DNA from: Hyalangium ruber
GTDB lineage: Bacteria; Myxococcota; Myxococcia; Myxococcales; Myxococcaceae
Direction of reading: 5' to 3'
Assembly (NCBI RefSeq): GCF_034259325.1
Contig: NZ_JAXIVS010000001.1
Location: forward strand, 558,001-622,000
Length of the DNA stretch: 64,000 nucleotides
In this document: piece after piece, positions 1 through 7,157 of the stretch
Layout of the letters: each line of letters starts with the position of its first letter
How positions within the stretch are numbered: the stretch's first letter is position 1
The notes under the pieces: generated by a model
Databases searched by the model: none
What the model was told of the DNA's origin: nothing
The model's input: the letters and a program-made list of their open reading frames with translations, nothing else
Made by a program: the position numbers and the translations under genes

Positions 1-464
1 TCCAGCAGGAGCACGTCCTGGGTGTTCTCGGGCACCGCGAGCGCCGAGCGGGTGTCCGCAGCATGCCGCACCTGGTACTTGCCCTGCGCCATGCCGGTCA
101 GTTGGAAGGCCGAGGCCCCGCGGCGATCCAGGAAGACCACCACCTCCTCGCCCTGCGTGAAGGAGGCCGAGCCGTGGGCGATCTGCCCGATGTCCCCTAC
201 CCGTCCCCCCGCCTGGATGAGGAGCACCGTGCTGCCGGGCTTGCCCTTGAGGGCCTCGGTGACCTCGATCTCGACGTCGGTGAGGATGCGGCGACGGTCG
301 CCGCTCCACCGGCTCTCGACGCGGCGGACCGTCCCGTGGACGACGGTGTCGGCGGTCTGGGAGAGCTCGGTAATGCCGAGCCGGAGCATCGTCGTGGCGG
401 CCGAGGGCAGCCCTACCAGCAGCAGGGCGGCCAGGAGCGCGCGGAGCATGGAGCGCAGTGTCAT
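1..464 (-). CDS. Exported protein of unknown function, C-terminus outside window
   Basis: About 154 codons are visible, read from the ATG at 464 and running off the left edge. The N-terminus (MTLRSMLRALLAALLLVGLPSAA) is a typical Sec signal peptide. The mature part opens with TELSQTADTVVHGTV and continues through an EIEVTEALKGKPG strand and a GEEVVVFL segment. The same layout (exported start, 'TEL...D.VV...V', 'LEV.E...GKG', 'GE.ALFFL') recurs in the gene at 33870-34415, so the two look like paralogs. An AGGAAGG motif lies about 9 nt upstream of the chosen ATG; the ATG at 449 is an alternative. It is divergent from gltX. No function can be assigned. Confidence 0.72.
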   Translation of the reverse strand, partial: MTLRSMLRALLAALLLVGLPSAATTMLRLGITELSQTADTVVHGTVRRVESRWSGDRRRILTDVEIEVTEALKGKPGSTVLLIQAGGRVGDIGQIAHGSASFTQGEEVVVFLDRRGASAFQLTGMAQGKYQVRHAADTRSALAVPENTQDVLLL

Positions 465-496
465 GGGGTGTACCTTCCTATGCGTCCATTGTAACC

Positions 497-524
497 CATG
501 GGCCCAGCCGCGCGCGGGCCCATG
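497..524. promoter_or_regulatory. 9-bp inverted repeat between divergent genes
   Basis: CATGGGCCC at 497-505 and GGGCCCATG at 516-524 form a perfect dyad with a 10-nt spacer. It lies in the 112-bp gap between the left-edge exported gene and gltX. It has no T-run and sits between divergent starts, so an operator fits better than a terminator. The binding protein is unknown. Confidence 0.35.
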
Positions 525-535
525 TTGGACGTGCG

Positions 536-565
536 TTGACCATCTATCCCGCCCCTTGCTATCCC
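536..565 (+). promoter_or_regulatory. Candidate sigma-70-type promoter for gltX
   Basis: TTGACC at 536-541 is followed after 18 nt by TATCCC at 560-565. If real, transcription would start only a few bases before the gltX ATG at 577. That agrees with the absence of a Shine-Dalgarno sequence there. The -10 element is weak. Confidence 0.28.
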
Positions 566-576
566 GCGCCTCCTCT

Positions 577-2007
577 ATGGCCTCCGTTCCTCGCGTACGC
601 TTCGCACCCTCTCCCACCGGCTACCTCCATATTGGCGGCGCCCGGACCGCGCTCTTCAACTACCTCTATGCGCGGCGCTTCGGCGGCGTCTTCATCCTGC
701 GCATCGAGGACACGGACCAGGAGCGCTCCACCCCTGAGTCGCTCAAGGCCATCCTGGATGGCCTCAAGTGGCTCGGCATCGACTGGGACGAGGGCCCCGA
801 CAAGAACGGCCCCCACGCCCCCTACTTCCAGACGCAGCGGCTGGACACCTACCGCCAGCACGCCGACCAGCTCATCGCCCAGGGCAAGGCCTACCGCTGC
901 TACTGCACCCAGGAGGAGCTCCGCGAGCGCCGCGCCCAGGCCGAGAAGGAAGGCCGCGCCTACAAGTACGAGGGCACCTGCCGCGACCGCAAGGACGTGC
1001 CCGAGGGGCGCACTGCCGTGGTGCGCTTCAAGATGCCCTCCCAGGAGGGCACCGTCTCGTTCGATGACCTGGTGCTGGGGAAGATCTCCAAGGAGTACTC
1101 GGACCTGGATGACTGGGTCATGCTGCGCGCCGACGGCATCCCGCTCTACAACTACGGCTGCGTCATCGATGACCACCTGATGGAAATCACCCTGGTGTCG
1201 CGCGGGCAGGAGCACGTCAACTCCACCTTCCCGCAGCTGATGCTCTACCAGTCGCTCGGGTGGCAGCCGCCCCGGTTCGCCCACCTGCCGCTCATCCTCG
1301 GCGCGGACCGCGAGAAGCTCTCCAAGCGCAAGCACCCCGAGGCGGACGTCATGCAGCACGCGCGCAACGGCATCCTCCCGGAGGCGCTGCTCAACTTCGT
1401 CATCCGCCTGGGCTGGAGCCATGGCAATGACGAGGTCATCACCCGCCAGCAGATGATGGAGTGGTTCGACTTCAAGGACGTGGGCTCCACCTCGGGCGTG
1501 TGGAACCCGGACAAGCTGCAGTGGCTCAACCAGCAGTACTTCAAGACACTGCCCCCGGCGCAGATCGCCACGCGCCTGGCCACCTTCCTCGACCGTCGCG
1601 GCTTCCGCCTCGACTGGGGTGACCCCCGAGGCCCTCAGTTCGTGATGGCCTTCCGCGAGCGCGCCAAGACGCTCGAGGAGATGGCCGACATGGCCGTGCC
1701 CTACCTCAAGCAGGGTGTGACGCTGGACGAGAAGGCGGCCGCCAAGCACCTCACGGCGGAGTCCCTGCCGCTGGTGCGCCAGGTGCGCGAGGCCGTGGCC
1801 GCCCTGACCGACTGGAACGTGCCGGCGCTGGATGCCGTCATCAAGTCCGTGAGCGAGCGGGCAAGCGTGGGCATGGGCAAGGTGGCCCAGCCGGTGCGCG
1901 TGGCGGTGACGGGCAACACCACCAGCCCGGGCATCGGCGAGACGCTCCTGCTGATGGGCAGGGACGAGGCGCTGCGCCGCCTGGACGCCGCGCTGTCGCG
2001 GGCATGA
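577..2007 (+). CDS. gltX: Glutamyl-tRNA synthetase
   Basis: Class I aminoacyl-tRNA synthetase of 476 aa that charges tRNA with glutamate in the cytoplasm, a normal length for bacterial GluRS. The N-terminal FAPSPTGYLHIGGARTALFN carries the HIGH-type motif in its usual HIGG form (about residues 18-21). The KMSKS-type motif is KLSKR (247-251). A zinc-type Cys pattern as in E. coli GluRS is visible: C108-x-C110, then YEGTC ending at C135. The start at 577 gives the conserved VRVRFAPSPTG N-terminus; longer in-frame starts would add sequence overlapping the upstream gene. No ribosome-binding site is visible. tRNA-Gln and tRNA-Glu genes follow 550-680 bp downstream. Whether the enzyme also charges tRNA-Gln cannot be read from sequence alone. 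Confidence 0.97.
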   Translation: MASVPRVRFAPSPTGYLHIGGARTALFNYLYARRFGGVFILRIEDTDQERSTPESLKAILDGLKWLGIDWDEGPDKNGPHAPYFQTQRLDTYRQHADQLIAQGKAYRCYCTQEELRERRAQAEKEGRAYKYEGTCRDRKDVPEGRTAVVRFKMPSQEGTVSFDDLVLGKISKEYSDLDDWVMLRADGIPLYNYGCVIDDHLMEITLVSRGQEHVNSTFPQLMLYQSLGWQPPRFAHLPLILGADREKLSKRKHPEADVMQHARNGILPEALLNFVIRLGWSHGNDEVITRQQMMEWFDFKDVGSTSGVWNPDKLQWLNQQYFKTLPPAQIATRLATFLDRRGFRLDWGDPRGPQFVMAFRERAKTLEEMADMAVPYLKQGVTLDEKAAAKHLTAESLPLVRQVREAVAALTDWNVPALDAVIKSVSERASVGMGKVAQPVRVAVTGNTTSPGIGETLLLMGRDEALRRLDAALSRA

Positions 2008-2072
2008 CGTGCTTCTGGGGCCCTCACGATGGCGGTGGACGCCGCCGGGTGAGGGCCCTATCTTGTCCGCCC

Positions 2073-2486
2073 ATGGCACGAGCGCTTGACAGCCTGATGC
2101 GCCCTCTCTATAAGCCGCGCCCGCTCTGGGCGGCGCTGGTGGCCTCCCTGTGGATGACGGTGGCGGCGGCGGACGTTGTGAATGGGGCGCAGATCCCCGA
2201 TGGCGCGCAGAAGGTCGGCGAGAATCGGTATCGGGCGGCGGGCGACTTCGAGGAGACGCTGAAGTACTACCGGACGGTGTATCCGGTTCAGGCCTACCCT
2301 CGCAGGTCGGTCGTGAACCAGCCGGGCGTGAAGGCGGTTCACATCGTCAATCCCTCGGGGAAGAATTTCGAGGGGCTGAACATTTATGAGGCGAACGACG
2401 AGGTTCGCATCTACGTCGTCGTAGCAGCGCCGCCTCCGAAGCCGGTGAAGAAGGCGGAGCCGAAAGCAGGGAAGAAAACTCGGTAG
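2073..2486 (+). CDS. Small secreted protein of unknown function
   Basis: 137 aa from the ATG at 2073, or 129 aa from the ATG at 2097. A signal-peptide-like segment (RPLWAALVASLWMTVAAA) precedes a mature region that starts DVVNGAQIPDGAQKVGENRYR and contains a DFEETLKYYRTVYP segment. The C-terminus is a Pro/Lys-rich tail (PPPKPVKKAEPKAGKK). It lies on the same strand 65 bp after gltX and before the tRNA genes. The mature part resembles small exported myxobacterial proteins with one alpha/beta domain, but I do not recognise the family. Confidence 0.7.
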   Translation: MARALDSLMRPLYKPRPLWAALVASLWMTVAAADVVNGAQIPDGAQKVGENRYRAAGDFEETLKYYRTVYPVQAYPRRSVVNQPGVKAVHIVNPSGKNFEGLNIYEANDEVRIYVVVAAPPPKPVKKAEPKAGKKTR

Positions 2487-2553
2487 TTCACGAGGCCCTG
2501 TCAGTTGTGGTAGTAGGAAGCGCGTCGTCGGTAGCACGCAGCACGGCGGTTCT

Positions 2554-2624
2554 TGGGGAATCGTCTAACGGCAGGACAGCAGACTCTGACTCTGCTTATC
2601 TAGGTTCGAATCCTAGTTCCCCAG
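2554..2624 (+). tRNA. tRNA-Gln (anticodon CUG)
   Basis: Complete cloverleaf. The acceptor stem TGGGGAA (2554-2560) pairs with TTCCCCA (2617-2623). The anticodon stem GCAGA/TCTGC encloses the loop CTCTGAC, giving anticodon CTG. The T arm contains GGTTCGAATCC. The discriminator base is G and CCA is not encoded. It lies 63 bp before tRNA-Glu and downstream of gltX. Confidence 0.95.
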
Positions 2625-2687
2625 CTTGAAAACTTCGGTTGACGCAAGGAAGCCGAAGCGGTACTTGAGGTCGCAGAAAAAACAAAC

Positions 2688-2759
2688 GGCCCTGTCGTCT
2701 AGCGGTTAGGACGGTGCCCTCTCACGGCACAAACTCGGGTTCGAATCCCGGCAGGGTCA
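2688..2759 (+). tRNA. tRNA-Glu (anticodon CUC)
   Basis: The acceptor stem GGCCCTG (2688-2694) pairs with CAGGGTC (2752-2758), with a G-U at the second pair. The anticodon stem GTGCC/GGCAC encloses CTCTCAC, giving anticodon CTC. The T arm is CGGGTTCGAATCCCG. The discriminator is A and CCA is not encoded. A terminator follows within 10 bp. Confidence 0.95.
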
Positions 2760-2766
2760 CTGAGGC

Positions 2767-2803
2767 GCCCGCTCTTCGTAAGGAGAGCGGGCGTTTCGCT
2801 TTT
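2767..2803 (+). terminator. Rho-independent terminator after tRNA-Glu
   Basis: A 9-bp perfect stem GCCCGCTCT/AGAGCGGGC (2767-2775 and 2784-2792) is followed by GTTTCGCTTTT. It closes the tRNA transcript and faces the end of the convergent response-regulator gene. Confidence 0.85.
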
Positions 2804-2852
2804 GCGGGTCCGCACCGCCGAGAGGGCCGAGTTGCCTCGGCCCTCCCCTGCT

Positions 2853-3821
2853 TCAGCGCGGGGTGATGCTGCGGTGGAAGATGACCATCGCGCTGGCCAG
2901 CCGGTTCTGCGCGTGCTGGAGGCTGCGACGCACCAGCAGCATCCGCACCCGCTCGGGCAGCGCCTGGGTCCCCGTGGAGGTACCGAAGCCCACCAGGTCC
3001 AGCCGCAGGCCGATGGCCTCGAGCAGGTCCGACAGGTCCGCCTGGGGGTTGGCCAGCAGCAGCACGTCCGGCGAGCGGGACTGGAGGATCTCCGCCAGCA
3101 TCCGCCACCGCGGCTCGCCCGTCTCGAGGACGACGACGTCGGCGGTCTCCAGGTCCGGCGAGTTCACGGGCAGGCCCGCCACCTGGAAGCCCTCGGCGCG
3201 CAGGACTTCCACGGCCTGCTGGCTGCCCACCACGGCCACGCGTCCCGCCATGGCGCCGTTCTTCACGGCTTGCTCGTAGTTGCGCAGCTCGATCTCCAGC
3301 GCCTGGTGGGCGGGCTCCGGAGCATCCTGCCCTGCCTCCAGCAGCGCGGAGGCCTGGCGGGCCACGCTCCTCGCCATCTCGCGCCCCTTCACGCGCTCGG
3401 CCCGTCGCTCGAGCGCCGCGCGCACCTTGGCGCGCAGCACGCGCAGGTCGTCGAAGGGCTTGAGGATGTAGTCGCTGGCCCCCGCCGCGAAGGCGGCGAT
3501 GACGGACTCGGAGCTCGCGTAGCCGGTGATCATCATCGCCTCCAGCGTCGGCTGGAGGCGCCGGGCCTCGGCGATGAGCTCGATGCCGCTCATCTGAGGC
3601 AGGTTCTTGTCGGTGATGAGCACATCGACGCGTTGGTCCTGCAGCAGCGGCAGGGCCTCCTCGGCGCTCGTGGTTTGCAAGACCATCAGGTCCGGCTCGC
3701 GGGTGAGCAACCGGCTGCAGACATCCAGCACCACGGTCTCATCGTCCACGAGCAGGACGGTCGAGGCGAGTGTTGCCCCGCTCTCTCCCTCCTCCTCTTC
3801 GGTGTCGAACGGCAGATCCAT
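2853..3821 (-). CDS. Response regulator with divergent C-terminal domain
   Basis: 322 aa. The N-terminal receiver domain (about residues 20-135) has all key residues: acidic pair D26/D27, phosphoacceptor D71 in VLITDKNLP, switch T99 in MITGYAS and K121 in ILKPF. A helical linker (about 135-190) leads to a second alpha/beta unit (about 195-300, starting GRVAVVGSQQAVEVL). The second unit resembles a degenerate receiver or nucleotide-binding fold without the acidic pair. There is no DNA-binding domain, so output is probably by protein contact. The neighbouring REC-histidine kinase at 4439-5596 is a possible partner, but it is transcribed separately with a membrane gene between them. Confidence 0.85.
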   Translation of the reverse strand: MDLPFDTEEEEGESGATLASTVLLVDDETVVLDVCSRLLTREPDLMVLQTTSAEEALPLLQDQRVDVLITDKNLPQMSGIELIAEARRLQPTLEAMMITGYASSESVIAAFAAGASDYILKPFDDLRVLRAKVRAALERRAERVKGREMARSVARQASALLEAGQDAPEPAHQALEIELRNYEQAVKNGAMAGRVAVVGSQQAVEVLRAEGFQVAGLPVNSPDLETADVVVLETGEPRWRMLAEILQSRSPDVLLLANPQADLSDLLEAIGLRLDLVGFGTSTGTQALPERVRMLLVRRSLQHAQNRLASAMVIFHRSITPR

Positions 3822-3891
3822 CGCGGGAGGGAGGATCTCACAGCTCGAAGGGAGTTTCGAGCCGGGCGAGCGATCACCCTATGCTGTAGGT

Positions 3892-4461
3892 GTGAGCTTC
3901 GCCGACGCACTCGTGGAGAACCGCATCCCACCACGGGTGGGAGACGTGCGGCTGCGCTACGACGAGGGACGTATGCTCGGAGAGTCCCTCCCCCCTCCCC
4001 TGGGGCGGCGGGTACTGCCCGAGCTGTGTCTGCTGCTAGCGGCTTGTTGCGGCCTGGGCAGCATTCTACTGCTGGTGGCCGTCCCGGGGACCTACGTTGT
4101 CCCCGGGGTGCTGGCGCTGGGAGCGGCCGCCTTCCTCGGGTTCGGGTTCCAGCTCGAGGCCCGGCACGGGCGCCGGCGCTTCGTCCTTCACTTCCATACC
4201 GAGACGCTCCGCCTGGAGCGCTTGACCTGGGCCCCCCGGGCCACGCGCACGGAGGTGATCCCCTTCGATGACGTGACGGCGGTGGAGGTGGTGGAGCGCT
4301 CCTCCGGGCACTACGCCATCCTCGTGGTCTGGCGCGCGGGTGACGAGGAGCGGCGCGCGGTGCTGGTGGAGCATGCCCGGCCCAGCGAGGCGCAGACGCT
4401 GCATCGGGTGTGGCGCATGCTCCACAACGCCTTCGGGCTCAAGGCATTGGCGCCCGAATGA
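3892..4461 (+). CDS. Membrane protein with cytoplasmic PH-like domain
   Basis: 189 aa from a GTG start. Two adjacent membrane segments (about residues 44-63 and 67-87) are followed by a soluble domain of about 100 residues. That domain contains strand pairs such as RRFVLHFHTETLRLERL and VIPFDDVTAVEVVER and ends in a helix (EAQTLHRVWRMLHNAFG). This is the layout of small bacterial PH-like membrane proteins, a fold guess only. The start is uncertain: the GTG at 3892 has a poor ribosome-binding site, and an in-frame ATG lies at 3973. The 3' end overlaps the convergent kinase gene by 23 bp. Confidence 0.7.
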   Translation: MSFADALVENRIPPRVGDVRLRYDEGRMLGESLPPPLGRRVLPELCLLLAACCGLGSILLLVAVPGTYVVPGVLALGAAAFLGFGFQLEARHGRRRFVLHFHTETLRLERLTWAPRATRTEVIPFDDVTAVEVVERSSGHYAILVVWRAGDEERRAVLVEHARPSEAQTLHRVWRMLHNAFGLKALAPE

Positions 4462-5596
4462 GCGTCAGCTCGATGTCCGTGCCCTGCCCCGGCACCGAGG
4501 ACAGCCGCAGCTTGCCGCCATACTGCGTCACCAGCTCCTTGCAGATCGAGAGCCCCAGGCCTGTGCCGATGCCCACCGGCTTGGTGGTGAAGAGCGGCTG
4601 GAACACCTTCTCCTGCAGTTCCAGGGGAATGCCGCAGCCGTTGTCCGAGACGGTGATGATGACGCTGCGGTCCTGAGTGGCCCACTTCACGTCGATCTTC
4701 CCGGGCCGGCCGATGCCATCCATGGCCTGCGCGGCGTTGACGACGAGGTTGAGCAGCACCTGGCAGAGCTTCACCGGGCCGAACAGCACCCGTACCGGCT
4801 CGCCGTTGCTGCTGAGCCGCGCCCGGTCGCGCACCTCGGCGCGCGCCAGCTTCACCGCGAAGGAGACGACTTCGGACACCTCGGCGGCCTGCTCTGTCTC
4901 GTCGCCACGCGCCTGGGCCTTCAGCCCGTGCGCCACCTGGCGCAGGTGCTCGGTGCCCGTCACCAGGTCGCCGATCAGCGAGGGGAGATCCTTCACCGTC
5001 TCGCCCACGCCCCGGTCCGGATCCTGCTCCAGGTGCTTGTTCACGTAGGAGATGACCTGCTCGATGTCCCGGCGCAGCGAGGCCACGTTCTGCGACAGGT
5101 AGCCCACCGGGCCCATCAGCTCGTGGGCGATGCCCGCAGTCACCTGCCCCAGCGTGGCCAGACGCTCGGCCTTGAGCATCCGGTTCTCGACCTCGCGGAT
5201 CTTCAGCTCCAGGCGCGCGATCTTCAGCGCGTCCTCGAGCGCGGCGAGCATCTCCGCACGGTCCCACGGCTTGACGAAGTAGCGCGTCACCTGGCCGCGG
5301 TTGACGGCGTCCACCACCGCCTGCAGGTCCGCGTAGGCGGTGACGAGCATGCGCTTGGCATCTGGCGCCAGCGTGCGGGCGCGCTCCAGCAGCTCCACGC
5401 CGCTCATGCCGGGCATGCGCTGGTCGGAGACAACGACGCCGATCTCTCCTCGACGCTGCTCCAAGAGCGCCAGCGCCTCAGTGGGCGAGGAGCAACGAAA
5501 GATGCGGAAGCGCTGCCCGAAGTTGGCGTCGAACACCCTCAGGTTCAGGGCGTCATCGTCGCAATAGAGCACTGCGGGAAGGTCGTACGGGCTCAT
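4439..5596 (-). CDS. Receiver-first hybrid histidine kinase, cytoplasmic
   Basis: 385 aa. The domain order is reversed from usual hybrids. A receiver comes first (Y11-C-DDD, phosphoacceptor D58 in VVVSDQRMPGMSG, T86, K109), then a short coiled linker and a HisKA domain with H158 (AGIAHELMGP). A HATPase domain follows with N box NLVVNAAQAM, G1 DNGCGIP, F box FQPLFTTK and G2 GTGLGLSI. No membrane segment or PAS/GAF sensor is present, so its input is probably phosphotransfer or protein contact through the receiver. The start at 5596 (MSPYDLPAVL) was chosen over a longer in-frame ATG at 5686 because it begins just before the receiver. Such kinases are common in myxobacteria. Confidence 0.9.
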   Translation of the reverse strand: MSPYDLPAVLYCDDDALNLRVFDANFGQRFRIFRCSSPTEALALLEQRRGEIGVVVSDQRMPGMSGVELLERARTLAPDAKRMLVTAYADLQAVVDAVNRGQVTRYFVKPWDRAEMLAALEDALKIARLELKIREVENRMLKAERLATLGQVTAGIAHELMGPVGYLSQNVASLRRDIEQVISYVNKHLEQDPDRGVGETVKDLPSLIGDLVTGTEHLRQVAHGLKAQARGDETEQAAEVSEVVSFAVKLARAEVRDRARLSSNGEPVRVLFGPVKLCQVLLNLVVNAAQAMDGIGRPGKIDVKWATQDRSVIITVSDNGCGIPLELQEKVFQPLFTTKPVGIGTGLGLSICKELVTQYGGKLRLSSVPGQGTDIELTLIRAPMP

Positions 5597-5800
5597 GGCA
5601 AGGATCCAGACCGAGGGAAGTGTCCGGCGGCTGGAATGGCCACAGGATAGCGCTTCAGTCCGCCAGTTCATCGCCCCCTGAAACACCCATCGCCTCAGCC
5701 TGTTGACGCATCGCGTCCAACATCAGGCGTTGCCTACTCAGGGAGGCCGGCGGGGTCCTGCCCGCCCACTTGGAGGGCGAACAGGGAACGGTTTCGGCGC

Positions 5801-6061
5801 TCAGCCGTGCGAGACGTGGGACTCCACGGCCTCGAGCGAGCGGAACTCTCCCCCAGGCAATCCCCCGAGCAGGGTGAGGACCGCGGCGGGAGCCCCATTC
5901 TCCTGGGCCACACGGGTGAGCTGCTGCGCCGAGAGCGGGAACACCGCACCCTGCAAAGCCTCCCGCAACCCGGAGGTGGGCGGCGCGAGGAGCGGCTTCG
6001 CACGTGCCTCCAAATCACCCGATCCAGAGGGGGATTGGGCTCGTGTCATGTCGTCGTTCAT
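5801..6061 (-). CDS. DUF2795-family small protein
   Basis: 86 aa. The C-terminal two-thirds match the DUF2795 pattern: ALQGAVFPLSAQQL, then NGAPAAVLTLLGGLP and a final FRSLEAVESHV. A hydrophilic N-terminal stretch of about 30 residues precedes it. The function of this family is unknown. The start at 6061 (MNDDMTRAQ) has no good ribosome-binding site; a second in-frame ATG is at 6049. It is divergent from the 67-aa gene at 6215. Confidence 0.7.
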   Translation of the reverse strand: MNDDMTRAQSPSGSGDLEARAKPLLAPPTSGLREALQGAVFPLSAQQLTRVAQENGAPAAVLTLLGGLPGGEFRSLEAVESHVSHG

Positions 6062-6214
6062 TGGGGGGAAGTTAAGCAGCGAACGGGCCGAATGCGGGCT
6101 TTTTTCATCGCCTCCCGAGCAGCCAGGGGAGCGAGCCCGCGCAGGGAGGGGCCATAGCCACCTCCATCTCCACACCCCACCCTATGGCCACGGACACTTC
6201 CCAGGAGGCGCGAC

Positions 6215-6418
6215 ATGGCGAAGAAGGACAAGGGCTACGTGGAGCACATCGAGCACGCGGAAGCGACCCGGCCGGAGCCATGGCCAGGCATCCAGGGCCG
6301 CTCGAAGGAGCATGAGGAGGAATTGCCCACCGGCACTCCGCGCGAGCAGCAGGCCAGCGTCACCGAGGCCCAGCGCAAACTCGAAGAGGACATGGACTCG
6401 GACGAGACACGGAGCTGA
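6215..6418 (+). CDS. Small charged protein of unknown function
   Basis: 67 aa, almost entirely hydrophilic (MAKKDKGYVEHIEHAEATRP...), rich in Glu and Lys with no membrane segment or cysteine. A strong AGGAGG lies 7 nt before the ATG, which is the best evidence that it is translated. It is probably disordered. It is divergent from the DUF2795 gene and ends at a hairpin shared with the GST-like gene. No family recognised. Confidence 0.65.
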   Translation: MAKKDKGYVEHIEHAEATRPEPWPGIQGRSKEHEEELPTGTPREQQASVTEAQRKLEEDMDSDETRS

Positions 6419-6422
6419 GAAA

Positions 6423-6463
6423 GACAGGTCCCCAGGGCGAAGCAGTCCCTAGGGGACCCTGTC
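6423..6463. terminator. Hairpin between convergent genes
   Basis: GACAGGTCCCCAGGG pairs with CCCTAGGGGACCCTGTC across a loop of about 9 nt, with one or two bulged bases. There is no long T-run, but it sits between two convergent stop codons and could serve both directions. Confidence 0.5.
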
Positions 6464-6495
6464 CAAGACCCACTGGCCGTGGGGAACTTGCCCGC

Positions 6496-7125
6496 TCAAG
6501 CCTGCTTCGCCGCGAGCTCCGCGTCCTTCGCGCGCGCGCGCACCACCGCGGGCCGGGCGTTGAACCGCTCGAGGTAGGCTTTGATCTCCGGCAGCTCCGG
6601 CACGAGCTTGAAGCCGGTGGTCCACGTCAGCGCCGAGCCCCAGAGCACATCAGCCGCGGTGAAGGTCTCGCCCAGGAGCCAGGGCCCCTTGGCGAGCTGC
6701 TGCGTCAGCGTGCTGATCACCGTCTCGAAGTCGCCATAGGGCGAAGTCCCACGCGGGGCGGGCTCGCGCTTCATCGAGCGATCCACCAGCGCGGGCTCGA
6801 AGCAGGAGCCGTAGAACACCATCCAGCGCAGATACGGCCCCCGCAGCGGGTGACCGACGGCGGGCGACAACCCCGCCTCCGGGTAGAGCTCGGCCAGGTA
6901 CATGTAGACGGCGGCCTGCTCCGTCACCAGCGCATCCCCGTGCTTGATCGCCGGCACCTTGCCCATCGGGTTGACCGCCAGGTAGTCCGCCTGGCGCGTC
7001 TCGCCCGCCTTCATATTGAGCACCTTCAGCTCGTGCTCGGCGTTGAGCTCCTCGATCAGGATCCGGACCCCGGCGGACCGGGAGTTCGGAGCGTGGAAGA
7101 AGACAACGTGACGGCTGCTGGTCAT
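6496..7125 (-). CDS. Glutathione S-transferase family protein
   Basis: 209 aa, the normal GST length. The N-terminal thioredoxin-like domain (about residues 1-80) begins HVVFFHAPNSRSAGVRILIEEL and carries the cis-Pro and glutathione-binding region NPMGKVPAIKHGDALVTEQAAVYMYLAELYP. The C-terminal helical domain contains the N-capping region FTAADVLWGSALTW. Ser11-13 in the SRS segment may stand in for the catalytic Ser or Tyr. The start at 7125 has a GGAG upstream and gives the family N-terminus. It lies directly after the pyruvate dehydrogenase E2 gene in the direction of transcription (32 bp gap), so it may be co-transcribed. Confidence 0.9.
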   Translation of the reverse strand: MTSSRHVVFFHAPNSRSAGVRILIEELNAEHELKVLNMKAGETRQADYLAVNPMGKVPAIKHGDALVTEQAAVYMYLAELYPEAGLSPAVGHPLRGPYLRWMVFYGSCFEPALVDRSMKREPAPRGTSPYGDFETVISTLTQQLAKGPWLLGETFTAADVLWGSALTWTTGFKLVPELPEIKAYLERFNARPAVVRARAKDAELAAKQA

Positions 7126-7157
7126 GCGGGCTCCCTGGGGCGTCGTGAGTTGCGGGC

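Noticed and set aside
2554-2759. tRNA-linked integration site or genomic island
   Set aside because: No integrase, direct repeat of a tRNA 3' end or change in base composition follows the tRNAs.
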